Assembly: GCA_025716815.1 (NCBI GenBank)
Contig: JAIXMN010000017.1
Location: 868,001 to 932,000 of the forward strand
DNA from: Dichotomocladium elegans
Lineage: Eukaryota; Mucoromycota; Mucoromycetes; Mucorales; Lichtheimiaceae
DNA: 64,000 nucleotides
Direction of reading: 5' to 3'
In this document: one piece after another, positions 41,885 to 54,600 of the stretch
Layout: every line of letters starts with the position of its first letter
Position numbering within the stretch: position 1 is the first letter of the stretch
Program-made: the position numbers and the translations under genes
The notes under the pieces: generated by a model
What the model saw: only the letters and a program-made list of their open reading frames with translations
The model's database searches: none
Told to the model about the DNA's origin: nothing

Positions 41885-43237
41885 ATGGATTACTCTGAAT
41901 ATCATGCTAGGGAAAATGCTGGTGGTGTAAACCACACAGTACTTGGTTTCCTTAGTGGCTTAAGTATGTGAAATATATATGTAGAGTAAATAAGTTAACA
42001 GTAATCCTAGCCCTACCCCAGGCCCTTGATACCATTACGGAGTTCCTCCGTAATAATAATGTGAAAGTTCATGTTGCTGATGAGAATTGGCATACTGCCT
42101 ACCTTGGGTTTAACCTTGACACTATTGGGGTAAATAGGCAGATCCAAGTGAAGGTGGCTCATGAACCACTTGAGGTAGCTGAGGATGTCCTGGTAAGTTT
42201 TTAGTATTATTTCAGGGATGTTTGTTTATCAGTTTCTATTAGGTACATGAATTTGCACCACCAAGCCCAGCATCTGTTGAGGATGTTCAGTTAGCCACTT
42301 TGGTAGATCCTACTGAAGTGGATCGCCTAACTGTTACTAGTAGCAGAGTAGACCATCCTCCCCCAGAAACACCAGTAGAGGATCCATCTACTGAGGATGA
42401 GGATTATCAGCCCCCCCGTTCAAGGCCAACTAAGCGTCGCAACATAGAGGTATTAATATTTTGTGTTTCAGTATTTTATCTCATCATTTTATATTATACT
42501 AGGCGCCAAAGCCCACAGAAGAACCAATAACTAGGGCTCTTGTCAATACTGGTGCATTCCCAAAAGCTGTCTCAAATGCACTAGTTGATATTCAACGTGT
42601 TGCTGCAGTTATGGGTGAGCTCTGTGAGACGTTTAATGTCACACAGCCTATACCACTGCAGCAACTCCCAAACAGTCTTGTCCTCCTCCCTGCCTCATCT
42701 GTGTCTAGTGGTATTAATCCACTTGATACACTTATCCACCTCAACCCTCAATCGATTAAAGCAGTAAATTTCCAAGCAAAGCTGTATAGTAATGTCTACA
42801 TTTTAAATGTCTACATCATCTATACAGCACTGCTTACAAGTGGTAGGGAGCAAGAAGCTGAAACATTACTATATAACCCTACTATTAATAGTAAGTCCAA
42901 AAGTTTTTTCCATGAAAACGTCTAACAGAAATATTTCAGTTTCAGTTGCACAAGACACATGGGAGGGATATGTCTTGCGAGGTGCTCCTCACCTTTTGGA
43001 AATGGTGAAAATATCACCATATGTTCTCCTTTTGCCACAGGTGTTCAGCATGTCTAGGCTTGCCAATGTATGTTTTTTTAATATTAGAGTACCCAAAACT
43101 TACTTCATTTTATAGACCAACAAAAGGGGTTCTCTGATGGACTTGTACTTTGGAGAGATGTTGCCCCTACCCTACAACATCCTACCCTACATGGACCATT
43201 GGAAAAACTTATTGCTGATGCCGAATCGTTAAACTAG
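41885..43237 (+). CDS. Unknown gene Y, six exons, paralogue of X1
   Basis: Proposed exons: 41885-41963, 42011-42192, 42243-42449, 42503-42890, 42940-43067 and 43127-43237 (TAG). Introns of 47-59 bp have GT-AG ends and all phases are consistent, giving 364 aa. The start is MDYSEYHAREN. A compact N-terminal domain follows (ALDTITEFLRNNNVKVHVADENWHTAYLGFN). Next is a Pro/Glu-rich linker ending KRRNIE at an intron, as in X1 (KRRRIE). The C-terminus has YVLLLPQVFSMSRLAN at an intron, again like X1, then DGLVLWRDVAP. There are no stops, so it may be a working gene. Function is unknown. It is divergent from Helitron 2 and 90 bp before a pogo end. An accessory gene of a mobile element is a reasonable guess because its paralogue sits beside the OB-fold gene. 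Confidence 0.6.
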
Positions 43238-43327
43238 GTTATAATTTTTTATACTTAACTTTTACTCATCCATAAACACTGCCCAAATGTTCTATACATC
43301 AACCATAAGCATCACTCAATCACTGTA

Positions 43328-44239
43328 CAGTGGCCGCCCATTATAGTGATACCCTTAGTTCCAGCCAAATCGTATCACTATAACGAATTTTCAAACGCCG
43401 CACTGTAGTGCTGGAAATGAAACTGATCCAATAAAAATCATGATGTCTGTACCTTTCGTTTGACAGTTAAAAGACATTATTTATTCTATTTTTGTATGTA
43501 CCTTCCTGTTGTCTTATACTATGTCTCGCCTTATTCAGCATCAACATATCTCTGATCTGTCATACACACAGGAGAACAAGTCGAAGAAGCCAAGAACGCA
43601 TATAACCTTTACCAATCGCGAGAAACTCATGCTCTGCTACAAGGCGAAGCAGCAACCAAGCTGGACGCAAAGTCAACTCGCAGAATGGGCTACTGTCAAA
43701 TTCAATAAGCCGAACACCATCCCCCAAAATACTATTTCGGGAATCTTGAAGCAGTCAGACAAGCTTATGTCAATGACTGATGAACAGCTTGATGGAGTAA
43801 GGACAAGGGCCTGCGCGTTGCCTGACCTTGAGAGGGTCCTTTCCCGCTTTGTTGACCAGATGGAAGTGGCGAACCAACCAGTTTCCCATGCCGCTATCGT
43901 TGTCCAGGCTGGAGTGATTGCAAGAGAGATGGGGATAGAAAATCCCATCAAGTTTTCTGATGGCTGGCTCACAAGATTTGAGCATCGCCATGGTTATAGT
44001 TCCAGAGCTATGCATGGCGAAGCAGGTTCGGTGAATATCAGTTCGTCAGAAATCCAAGAAAAGGTGTTGGAACTCAAGGCCAAGGTAGCTCAGTATGATG
44101 CAAAAGACATCTACAACTTTGATGAAACTGGGCTCTATTACGCCCAAGCTCCAAAACGTATGATTTCCAGAAACGTTGTTCCTGGAAAGAAGGGGAGCAA
44201 GCTCTGTATCACAGTTGGGCTCATGTGCAATGCTGATGC
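43328..44239 (+). mobile_element. Pogo-type transposon, 3'-truncated
   Basis: The left end is TA then CAGTGGCCGCCCATTATAGTGATAC, with an internal inverted GTATCACTATAA (43370-43385). This looks like a pogo/Fot1 terminus. The element is interrupted at 44240 by a MULE terminal repeat. A possible right end (TCTCCACTG followed by TA) occurs at 44665 and would mean the MULE repeat is an insertion inside the pogo. Confidence 0.55.
43521..44239 (+). pseudogene. Pogo/Tigger-like transposase, truncated
   Basis: It begins with a psq/CENP-B-type helix-turn-helix (REKLMLCYKAKQQPSWTQSQLAEWA...NTISGIL). A second, Tc5/CENP-B DNA-binding domain follows (DLERVLSRFVDQM...FSDGWLTRFEHRHGYSS). The DDE_1 core starts with the first catalytic Asp in YNFDETGLYY and continues to ITVGLMCNADA, where the MULE terminal repeat takes over. 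The second Asp and the last acidic residue are missing. ATG 43521 is the first Met in frame. Confidence 0.85.
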
Positions 44240-45568
44240 AACTTACTTATATTGCCTCAAAAGTTCGGCACACCCCCCCAATTCCAAATTTTTTTTGGAA
44301 GTCAGACGCGTTGCCAGCCTGAAAAGTTCCCAAAAATTTTTCAGGCAATGAAGATCAGCCACAAGCCCCCTCCCAATTTTTTCTTTATTAACTGCTTTGC
44401 GTCAACCGTGAACTGTTACAAGAAGCTGACTTGATAAGTCTACGCGCACTGACTGCTAGCAATCATTGCATTAACATCCTCCTAGTTCTCTTGGCGGTAA
44501 GTAAAAACATCATTGTAATTGCATGTTTAATTCTGCGCTTCTCCATAAAACAATACAAATTTATTAAGAATGTACTGGTAGGCGAAGCACGTCCTTTTCA
44601 TTATACAACTGTTCAGTTTTTTCGGCATCAGTAATCACGTCATCAGGTTTCTCTGATCTCCACTGTATAAGTGAATGGCAATCAACGCATTATGTCGTCC
44701 ACGTTTGGGTGAGAATTACAATGTGCTTCCCAGGGAAAGCTTCTACTGTTCGCCCAGATGCTGCTGCCTGCAAGTTAGCAATCCCATTGTTGCTTCAGTG
44801 TGCGCTCTCTTGAAGGATTCAAATGCGTTGCTTTCGATCGATGAGTCTTTTGTATTCCATCAACAGAGCAGTTACTCAATTCCTCAGCAATACAATTGGT
44901 TACCAACTTGAAGCCTATAATCCCAGCGACGACATGGTTCCAGTTTGCTTTTCTGGCCAACATCAACTTTACATCCGGTCCCAAACATGGGTGCAGCGTC
45001 ATGCAATTTCAATCGCAACACCAGTCAAAGTGTGTTGTCTTCAATGAGATGCAAACAGCGGCAATCAGTGCGAGTTGTGCGGGTATTGTAAGCCTTGTGA
45101 GTTCGGAGGGTAACTATGAAAGTCATATATGGGAAACGGGTGGAAGATAAAAATGGACGCAGGTTCGTTTGAAGGGAGTTGGTCATTTGCATTTATAAGA
45201 GCAACAAAAAAATAAAACTATCTCTATCCATCCTCGTTTTTAAATTTCTTGACAATCTGTTCGATTTATAAACATACTTAGCGATCTACCTTTATCAGAA
45301 GAGTCATTTTCATGATGACATCAAGCAGGAATCTCTTTCTGCTTGGCAACGATCTGGTTCAGGTACATCTATGCAAACCTCTAGACGCGTCAAATATTGT
45401 GCTGAAAGTCATTCATCATACATTCGTTACGCTCAGCTGTGAATAGCTAATAAGTGATACAAATGTAATAAAAGTGCCGCACAATAAAAAAATAGTCGGT
45501 GCAGTATTGTCCTAGCTCTCCTTTCCACTTGCACTTAAGAGCAATCGTAAACCCGAATCTCGGCGAAA

Positions 45569-47792
45569 ATGAGCACCATTTACGGAAACAGTAACGATGC
45601 CACCAGCCCTACGATCTGTCTCCAAGATCGGCATGAAATGGAATGTCATGTAGACAATTATGTTGAGGTTCTGAAGCAGGCACCCCAAAAAACCGGGGAA
45701 TGCTGGGTTTATGATCGTATCTATCAACCAAAGGATAGGGACCCTGAAGGTAGTAGTGAAGATATATTATTCCCGTGACAGAAAACGTAACGTTACGTTC
45801 GTTAAGATGCACCGAAACGATCGAAAAATTTTAAAAAGAAAGTGCTGTGGACGCGGTATTATACCTGCCACCATTCGACACGTTTCCATGTGAAACATAG
45901 CAGTGGTGGCAGAAGTAGCCCCAATGAAGAAGGCCAAGGAAGTCGCCCTATCTAGAAAAAAACGAAGCAAGTAGGCTGCGAGGCTGGGTTGAAACTTACG
46001 TGCTATAAAGACGATCCAACGAAGGTCGTCTTCCATTACACTAAGGAGCATACTGGCCATACCCCTGGATCCATGAAGACGTCAAGTACTTGCCGCTTTC
46101 TGACGACGTGAAAGCACGCATCCTTGATGAAATCTGCAAAGGATATAATGTTCGTCAGATCTGCACGTCACTGCAGCACAAATACGATGGTGCTCCTTAT
46201 ACTCAGCGAGAAGCCCACATCAGCACCACTGACGTTTATAATATCTATTATAAACATCGTCAGCAAAAATGCGAGAAGAGCAACGATGACTTCGAGTCTA
46301 TCGAAAAATGGCTGATGGAACTTAGCGCCAAAGGGTATAAGACGTGGGTTGATAGTGATGATGCAGGAATAAGAGCTCTTTCCGCTGGATACTTCGCCTT
46401 CGGTTTCCTTGCTCCGTGGCAAAAAACGCTGCTTGTTGGTGCCAAATTCATTTCTTTGGATGCAACTCACGATGTCAGTCGTTACCATGATGGTGCGTTA
46501 TACACTATGGTCATCCGCCATCCTATTGCTGGTCGTGGTGTTCCAGTTGCATACCTTTTGACGAATGACCTGTCATGTCGGCCCCTCGTCCACTGGTTCC
46601 GCTTTTGCATTCACTTGGTGTAGTCCCACACAGAATCACCATAGACTGCAGTCTTCCTGAAGACAACGCAATCTGCGAAGTGTGGGCAGACTGCACCATT
46701 CAGTACTGTACGTGGCACGTCATGCGCGCATGGATGAAGAACATGCAATCGAAAGTTGTTGGAGAGCGAGGGCGTACACCAGAGCAAGCAAGAAAAGTAA
46801 TCCGCCAACACCTACGCGATCTAATGTATGAGAAAGATGTTGAGAAGTTCAATGAACTTCTCAATATTTTTCTCACTAGATACGCACTCACACAGATCGA
46901 ATTCGCGGCTTACTTTAAGCGTTACTGGGTCGATGTCACCCAAGGGTCTGAACGTTGGGCGGCTTGCCACCAGCCGGCTATGTACACTAACATGGAAACC
47001 AACAACTATGTGGAGTCGTGGCACAACCAACTGAAGACAATTTATCTCCAGCGCAAACGTGTCCATCATATGGATATGCTCCTGGAGATTTTGACATCAG
47101 TCGTCGAATTCGACATTAAGCAAGAGATCCGACGGTTATCTGCTAACATTGGTCGAATGGGTATCACAGAATATCGTTTCCGCAGAGAAGAACGGAAAGC
47201 CAAATTGATTGATCGCGCAATGTTACCGGCAATGATAACATTGCATGCTGGAAATGAGTATGTCGTCAGCTCATTTTCAATGTATGGAACCACATATGAA
47301 GTAAGGAAGTCCTGATCTGCCATATGTCTTATCCTTGACATACTCATACTCTTTACTTACTAGGTCCACACCAGCGGCTTGCAGATCATAGTTTGCAGTT
47401 GCCCTTGGTTCACCACAACGCGCCACCCTTGTAAGCATATGTTCCTAGTGCAGCAGCATATTGATGGTCTGACTGTTCGCACATCATTGTCGGACAATTC
47501 TGTACCATCAGTAGAGCTAGTTGTACCTGGCGGAATGCTTCCTGCCAGGGAGCGCCAACTGCACACGCCAACGCCCAAGGAACTGCTTGACGACGCGCTT
47601 AAGAGGCACTCGGCCACCATCACTGCCTTGAGACGTCGCATTGCAGGATCAATGGTTGATGATCCCGAAAAGATCGCCGAAGCAATTACTCAGGTCGAAA
47701 ATCTAACTGAAACGCTTTCCTCGATCAATTCTTTCGTCAGCACAGCTCTTTCCGTTCCTCCAAATGCCAATTTCCGCCGCCAAAATCATTGA
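45569..47792 (+). pseudogene. MULE transposase, second copy, frameshifted twice
   Basis: It has the same gene as 23308-21084, with introns 45750-45806 and 47301-47363 and the SWIM finger in the last exon (ending 47792). It shares the frameshift near 46590 (LSCRP to LVPLL). It has in addition lost one base near 46075 (GATCCATGAAG where the other copy has GATCCATCGAAG), breaking the frame upstream of the core. Catalytic motifs are otherwise kept. Confidence 0.88.
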
Positions 47793-49110
47793 CGTTTACG
47801 CAGTGCTTGATTTTCTAGAAATATATGTGTCTCGCTTCTCAAAGTTACGCATTAGCACACTATTACATTCACATTCACGTATAACGTTGAACGACATTCC
47901 CATAAGTTGCATAGTCCATCTGTTACAAATCATTAGCATTGTGCTTTTCAACAGTCGCAACTTAACGCAAACCGAGAGTAGACCACTTCTGAATAATGCG
48001 TTGATTACGTGGCATTTGTAATCCCGTTTACTGATGGGAAATGGCTTCACTGAACGGTAGTTGACCATTGAAAGGGATGGAGTAAATTTCCCTTTATTCA
48101 TGTCAATAGTTGTGTCTGATTTGTTCAAAGAACAGCAATTGAAAGAAGATTTGGATGTGTGTCGTCAAAAGAACGCAAGTTCAGTGTGCGGAACTAAAAC
48201 GGGAAATTACAAAAGGAAAACTCCACGCACATCGCCCCCTAAATCTGAAGCAAGTGGACTCCTGCACTTCTCATTATATAATGGAAGGTGATTCACATCT
48301 AAGCAGACATTGAGAACTTTATTCACATCTACTATACAGTACTAAGTCGATATTTCACTTTCTTTGTAACTGCTTCATTCTCAATGTGTGTTTGTCTAAA
48401 ATAGAAAGGTACCATGAACAAGAGCATTTTATTATTAATAATTGATCGCCAAGGAATCACCTTCTTACGCTCCCAGTAATCAGATGCTACAGGCTGAATC
48501 AGCCGCGGTATAATGATCTAAAGGTAATTACCAGTTGTTTTCAGTCGTTCTAATGCCTATACTACTTGGTGATTCTCTCAATGCCGCATTTTCACACAAT
48601 CTTTTCCAGTCGGCCTTAACTTTTTTTTTATATATTGTTGTCCCTATGACCTGTTGCCAGCAGACCCTTAGTGATTGATGACTACTGAGTCCACCGATTC
48701 TAAGTATTATATGGTACGTGGAAAGAAGAACTAGAAAATACTGCCAGAAATAATGAGCGTATTGCTGGAAAACGTGAGACTGCAAAATCCCTGAGGGCTG
48801 TGAAGGATGTACTGTCATAATGGATGAGGCTGGATTGGCCACTTGGGAAGGATGTTCATCAGTTTGACTGCAGAAGTACTTGTTGATTCTATTCTCTCAC
48901 ACTTCTGTTTATTGAAATTTGATCACTCTAACCCTATCCTTTCTTGCCCACCACTATGAAGAAGGACGATGTTGTATTATGGTTGCTTGGCCTATACCAA
49001 GTATCACTGTTGCTAGAAATGTGATATGGAATGCCCACCAGCGAGTATCTGGTTATCGGGAAAATAATAAAAATGAGAATGTAATGCCTTTGCCGTGCCT
49101 TAGAATCAAA
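47793..49110. other. Conserved 3' region of the second MULE copy
   Basis: It mirrors 21083-19760, including a 104-codon open frame at 48528-48842 (minus). No recognised gene. Confidence 0.4.
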
Positions 49111-49115
49111 CGATC

Positions 49116-49570
49116 TGTCGCATAGGTGATTGCAAGAGCACCAATGAAGTGAATATCCATGGCAATGATGTAAAGAACTGGAACAACCGCAATACAGAAA
49201 CACGACTCAGCCAAGGGAAACACGATCATACATAGCCACTAGATCCATATCCACAGTCTTTTCTCCTCTATTTTTTCCCACTGGGTTTTTTGAGGTTTTA
49301 CCGACGTGAGGATGGTCTGGGATTCAGCTACAGGAACGAACGAAAAGTTTTTCTATGACTTGTCAAGTACCGCACCCCAACAACTCTTCTTATGGAAATT
49401 TCCAGGACAATTGACCCATGTCAATCGGGCGGAATCTATTTTACCCATAACAATATATAAACAACTATGTAGTGTAGGAGTAAACAGACAGAAGAATTTT
49501 TCTTTCTATTAAAAACACCTCCAAGAGTCTCATTGTACTTTGACAGTCTCTACAAACCTTATTTACCACA
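49116..49570 (+). mobile_element. Solo LTR, 455 bp, with perfect 5-bp target duplication
   Basis: It begins TGTCGCATAGG and ends TTTACCACA. CGATC flanks it (49111-49115 and 49571-49575). The unoccupied site is present in the other MULE copy at 19761-19765 (minus). A TATA-like ATATATAAAC lies in its 3' half. This family is different from the 634-bp LTRs. Confidence 0.93.
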
Positions 49571-50650
49571 CGATCCTCTAATTAGAGATCGTTATCACTG
49601 CGCCTGGGAGGAGGAATAAGGTAGTAAAAAAGTACCTTATTCCCTCACTTATTCCTGGGAATAAGGTAGAGAATAAGGTAGTACCTTATTCCTGAAGTGA
49701 ACTTCTGTTCTGCAGGAATAAAGTACCTTATTCCTCTAAATACTGTCAATGGGGGGAGCATGGCGCAGCTGCCGTCTCATCTATTTTTGAAAAAAGTGGG
49801 GCCGTTACACCAGTTATAAATGGTAGGTCCGTGTTTTATTTTATACAACTTTTTACAGTAACAGGTCGGCAATCCCGTTTGTTTATGGTGCTGATCAATA
49901 ACCCTCAGCAAACAATTATATACTGACGATGAAACAGATAGAAGTATCAATTGAAACGCGACCTTTTTTTTTTTATTATTTCAAAATGAAATGGTTGACA
50001 TTTTTTAGCTACACTACTGTGATAAAAGCTACTATAATGATAAATGGGATTCTAAAGAGCTAGTGAGGCAGATGCTTCTGTTGAAGTGCAGGTTGTGCAA
50101 CAGGATGGAAATGTAGATGAGGTAAGATGCCGGAGGCACACCGGAATAACAGTTCGTCATAACAGAAAGTATAGTGGTCTTCTTTATCTAAAAAAAGTGT
50201 GATACCAGTTAGCACCCATATAAATCAGTGGATGCAGCAACATATGTAAACCTACCTGTGATTAATCGAACAGTCAGAAATGAACCTAATAAAATAATTG
50301 ACCTTTGAGTAAGGATTCATATATCTGATCCATAAGAAAACTTACCTCATCGTTCATAGGAGAAAATATGCGATGGAAACAAATCGCCTGTAGCCGTTCA
50401 TAAGTTAAAGAGCATTAGGAAGAAGGAAGCCTTACATGAACACGCGTTGTCGTCCGAAGATCCCGGTATGAAGGAAGTGAAAAGAAAGGGAAAGAAATGA
50501 TGAAACAAATAAACATACCAGACACCCGCTTTAAATACTGTCTTCACTGCGTATGTGCACCCATCTTCCATCTCTGCTCCAAACAATAAATTTCAGAAGT
50601 AAGCAAAAAAAAAGGTTGCATGCGAAATTGGCCCCTTCATCTTTGTGTAG

Positions 50651-51637
50651 ATGTTTTCCAATAGCAATACCACCCAGCGCCGCCAAGAACACGGCGAAAG
50701 CATCGAACAGTCCAATATGCTCTCGCATATTTGCCGTCTGGAGGACGAACAGGTCAGGTTGAAGGCCAAGAACCAGGCCATTGAGCAGCAGCTCCTCAAC
50801 TTGTCGTCTGCGCTCATGGCCAGAGAGCAACCAGTCGCTGCTGCATCGTCTGTATCTCGCGAACCTGGAGTTGAACGAGTTGTGGTGCGTTTATTATTTG
50901 ATGTACTTAACTTTTGTAACATGTCTAATATCTGTTGGCTAGCGAAACATCCATGACCGGCATGCTCTCTTTTCTGCCGGTCAAGGTTACGATTTCAATC
51001 GCTCGTTTCGATGTGCGCACAATGAGGAGGTGACGGCAACGATCGCCGCATACTGCGTTGGACATGTCGGCGGCTGTGTGCTTGGTGCACGGGAGCTACG
51101 CTCCCAGATACACACTTTTTTCTCTGGGCAGAAAGATGCTCTCAAGCTGTCTCCAGCGCAGAAGAAAGCCGTTGCCGAGACGCGCAAACGCAACAAACGA
51201 GTGTGGAAGGTAATTAACCACTATGTTGGCCCTTTATAAGTTAAAATACTCATAGGTTACATACAGAAATTCGTGGGCCGCAAAGAAGCCTTTGAGAAGT
51301 ATGCTGCCACGCTGGAGGCTGACTTCCCCGGTGGCTCGCGTCTTCTTGTGCGTGAATGCATGTCGCCAGAGATTTCTGACGACGATGGGAATGTGGAGGT
51401 CAAAAAACCTGCGCACAGAACTGTTAAGGTATTCTTAGTTTGGGTGACATTATACGTTTGCGCTGAAAGAATGCGGTAATGTTGTAGGCAGCAGAGTTCT
51501 TTGAAAAGTTGGACTTGCTGGTAAAGCAAGGGAAAAAGAGGGAGTCGCGGGAAAGTCTTAAGAGGAAGAGAGTTGAGGACGACCAGGCCGTACTCCCTGA
51601 AGAAGTGCTGGCTGTTTTGCCCGATTGGGCCAAGTAA
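50651..51637 (+). CDS. CACTA accessory protein, four exons
   Basis: Exons 50651-50884, 50943-51209, 51267-51428 and 51488-51637 are separated by introns of 57-59 bp, all phase 0, and encode 270 aa. The N-terminus is a coiled coil (HICRLEDEQVRLKAKNQAIEQQLLNLSS). The middle has Cys/His residues (SFRCAHNEEVTATIAAYCVGHVGGC) and a basic stretch (AVAETRKRNKRVWK). The C-terminus is Lys/Arg/Glu-rich and helical. No stops. CACTA elements often carry a second gene for end recognition (TnpA role), which is plausible here by position only. It ends 46 bp before the end of the convergent transposase. Confidence 0.65.
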
Positions 51638-51682
51638 AAAAAAATAGTGACTATTCCCCATTCATACTTTTCTCTTTCTTTA

Positions 51683-54600
51683 TTACGCTGTGATTCTGCG
51701 TGCTAATGGAATAACCAGGATCTTTGAAGTTGCAGAGTTTTGCTGCTGACCATATGCAACAATGGCAACTTGGGAAAAGATTCTATGTATGGGTAAGATG
51801 CAATCGCGGTCTTCACTCATAAAGCTGTTGCGCCATTCCTCGAGACCTTCGTCGGCAAAGCGCTGTGTTGAAACATGGGTACGATACCAACGGACAAATG
51901 CGAAGTAGTGGACGGTCGGAATGCGGTTCACGACAAGGACGTGACGAAAGTAAAATTGTACTTGACCAGTCCAGGCAACAACACGGTTACTTGTGTCAAG
52001 AAACAATGCCTGTATGTGCGAACCACGGATTGAGCGAGCTGTTGCTGATCGGTACGTTTGCCCGAAGATCTCGATGGTTCTAAATTTCTCAATCTCAGGC
52101 AAAACGTATGACGCCGGCCTGCTTGCTGCATTGTTCAGATGGCGAACTTCTTCCTCTCCATAGCTGGCCTGGTAAAACTGGACCAGCAGTTCGTAGGTAA
52201 TGGTGCCGAGTAAGTTCGCTTTTTGCCATCACGCATTGACGCAGCTGTATCCGGTGGGATTGGTTCCGATCCAAAGACATTGACTGCTGGGTCTGTGGAT
52301 AAAGCCGCAAACGTAAGTGGCTCGAAATGGGGATGGACTGCTTGCTGCTGGAGTGTGCGAGATTGACCAGCAATCTTCAAGAGTAAGCGCAACTCAAGAT
52401 TCCTACCGGAAAAGCGCCTGGCCTCACGATGAACGAAGTCGACTGCGCTGGTCTTCTCGATAAAGCGCTTCATAAAAGTAAGCTCTAAAGAGTCCTTTTG
52501 GTTCGTTGCTGCGGCTTTCATGAACCCGTTATATCGCTCGAAGCTGAATAGCCAGAACGCATAGACAGGCCCAAAATCCTCGATCACTTCGCGTAAGTGC
52601 AGATGTAGATGCATATTAGGCGTGATGATCTCAGGACCGTATATCCGCTCGCAGCCGCGCACAAAATGCTCGAGGAACCCATGCGCCTCGTCAATATCGG
52701 CGTATGTGATCGTCGTTTTCGCGAGGATTCGGCAGGCAGAAACAAAGTCCATCCAGTTCTTGAACTCGGCTCGAGGCAGGAAATTCTTCAAAACGAATGG
52801 TGAATATACCAGACACCATGCTTTCCAGTCGTCAGCTGTCATGAAACCAAATTTGCGATCGATTTTGCGTTGCAGCGAAGGGATACCCGGTGGCAGCACG
52901 ACACCGTCGGCCAATTTCTGCATTTGGGCTCCAATGGTGTCATTCAGTAGCCCGCGCGTCCTCCATACACGCACCATCCGGTCAGCAGTTCCCAGGAAGC
53001 AATTGCGCATAACATCGATGACTGTGCCTTGTACTGGATCGAAATAGGCAAGCCTGTGAATTTCCGACCATCGCGTTCCTGTTGATCGTTCGATGTCTAG
53101 CGCTCTGAAGGCGATGTCGCTGTACGCCAACGCTCAGCAGCGTATGCATTATCAGCCTTGGTCCTTAATGGGTCGAGGACTTGGTACCCAGAATAGTCAA
53201 GCTTCGTAGTGTCAGGGAAAACACGAACTCGCGCGTACATTTATGACATGCTCGCGTGCTGGCATGCGAAGTAAATCCACCAACCTTTCGCCCAGCAGGA
53301 ATGTCACAAGCGATGTTGAACAAAGCTGCTCGAATGATTGCGCCATTGGGTTGTTGGAATGTTGGGATCATAATGCCGCGAAAGAGTGGGAGAAGATCGT
53401 CAATGAGCGGTTTCAGGTAGTGGTTCACCTCGTATGTACTCGGCTCTTTTGGTCCAGGCATCACACCAACAAGGATTACATTCTCTGTTTTATAGCGGTC
53501 GGCACGAGGCAAATTGTTTACCACAAGGTATATGGCACCGCAAAGTACCAGAATCAAAAGGAGCAAACCAATCGACGTTTAAGGTCAACATCAAGGAACG
53601 GCCGTCTCGAACAAATGGTTGGTTGATATCGTTGGGGTCCTTCAATGCACGCCACGCCATGCCGTCGTATACGTCATGGAAGATACCGTTCTGCGTGTTC
53701 CGAAGTTGCCACTGTGTGATCTTGGTCTCGAAATCATGTCGTAAAAAGAGCTTTTTTAGGCTCTGAGCAAGCGGGTAGTATGCATACTGCTTGATGGGTA
53801 CAGGCCGGTTGCTTGACGTCAATTTACACAGCTGTGCACCACACAGTGTCCCATTCATCTGGTGGCTCTGCTTCGTGCATGTCTAGGACCAGGTTGCCGA
53901 AAGATACCATGGCATACAGGACATGCACTATACATCCGAAGGTCATCGGTAAGACTCTCGAATCCAATCCATCTTTTCCAGCCGGCGATTGTGTCAGGAA
54001 GAGTATTCTGTTGCGCAATGGCTCCGAGACTGACTAGCAACATGGTGACAAAACCGATGAGGACGTTCGCCGCCCGCTCAGATAAATGGTGCAGCTGGAA
54101 CAGGACAAGGAAGAGAAATATGAACGGCAAAGTATGTGTAAGGAAGTCCAACGGGGTAGATGCAGGTGTGTCTGTTGTCTGCTTGAGATTGAGAGACCTT
54201 ATTAATAGGGCATTAATTTTTAATTTAAGTTCACAAACTTCGTCGTCCTCAATCACACCATCAAACTCAATGTCGATGGTTTGATTCATTTCGTCTTCAC
54301 TCGTGATCTTGGGAATTACGCTATCGCTTCCGTCGAAATGCTCTTCAGGCAGCTCGTCTGCAACGAGACAATAACAACCACAACAATAAGCTTCCAGTGA
54401 GACCAGCAAATGACAGGAACATACCATACACAGTAGGTGGAAACATTCCCGCTGCTTCCATTATTGTATCACTGCCTATCCACGCATATAAGAGTAAGTT
54501 TTATGCAGCACGCGCCTTTGAACCAATGTACCATTCTGGAGAGCCTGGACTGGATTGGTAACAATGGAGCGTTCGAAATGCTCACGCCATGTTCTGATAT

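Larger units (their letters stand above)
44240..49595 (+). mobile_element. Second MULE copy, inverted relative to the first, 3'-truncated
   Basis: It starts with the same terminal repeat (44240-44346). 44347-45195 has no counterpart in the first copy and no recognisable gene. From about 45200 to 49110 it is the reverse complement of 23.67-19.75 kb with few differences. It resumes for 25 bp after a solo LTR (49571-49595) and is then cut by the CACTA element. Its far terminal repeat is missing. Confidence 0.75.

Noticed and set aside
49590..49600. 3-bp target duplication for CACTA copy 1
   Set aside because: The left flank TAT and right flank TGG do not match, so a simple single insertion cannot be claimed.
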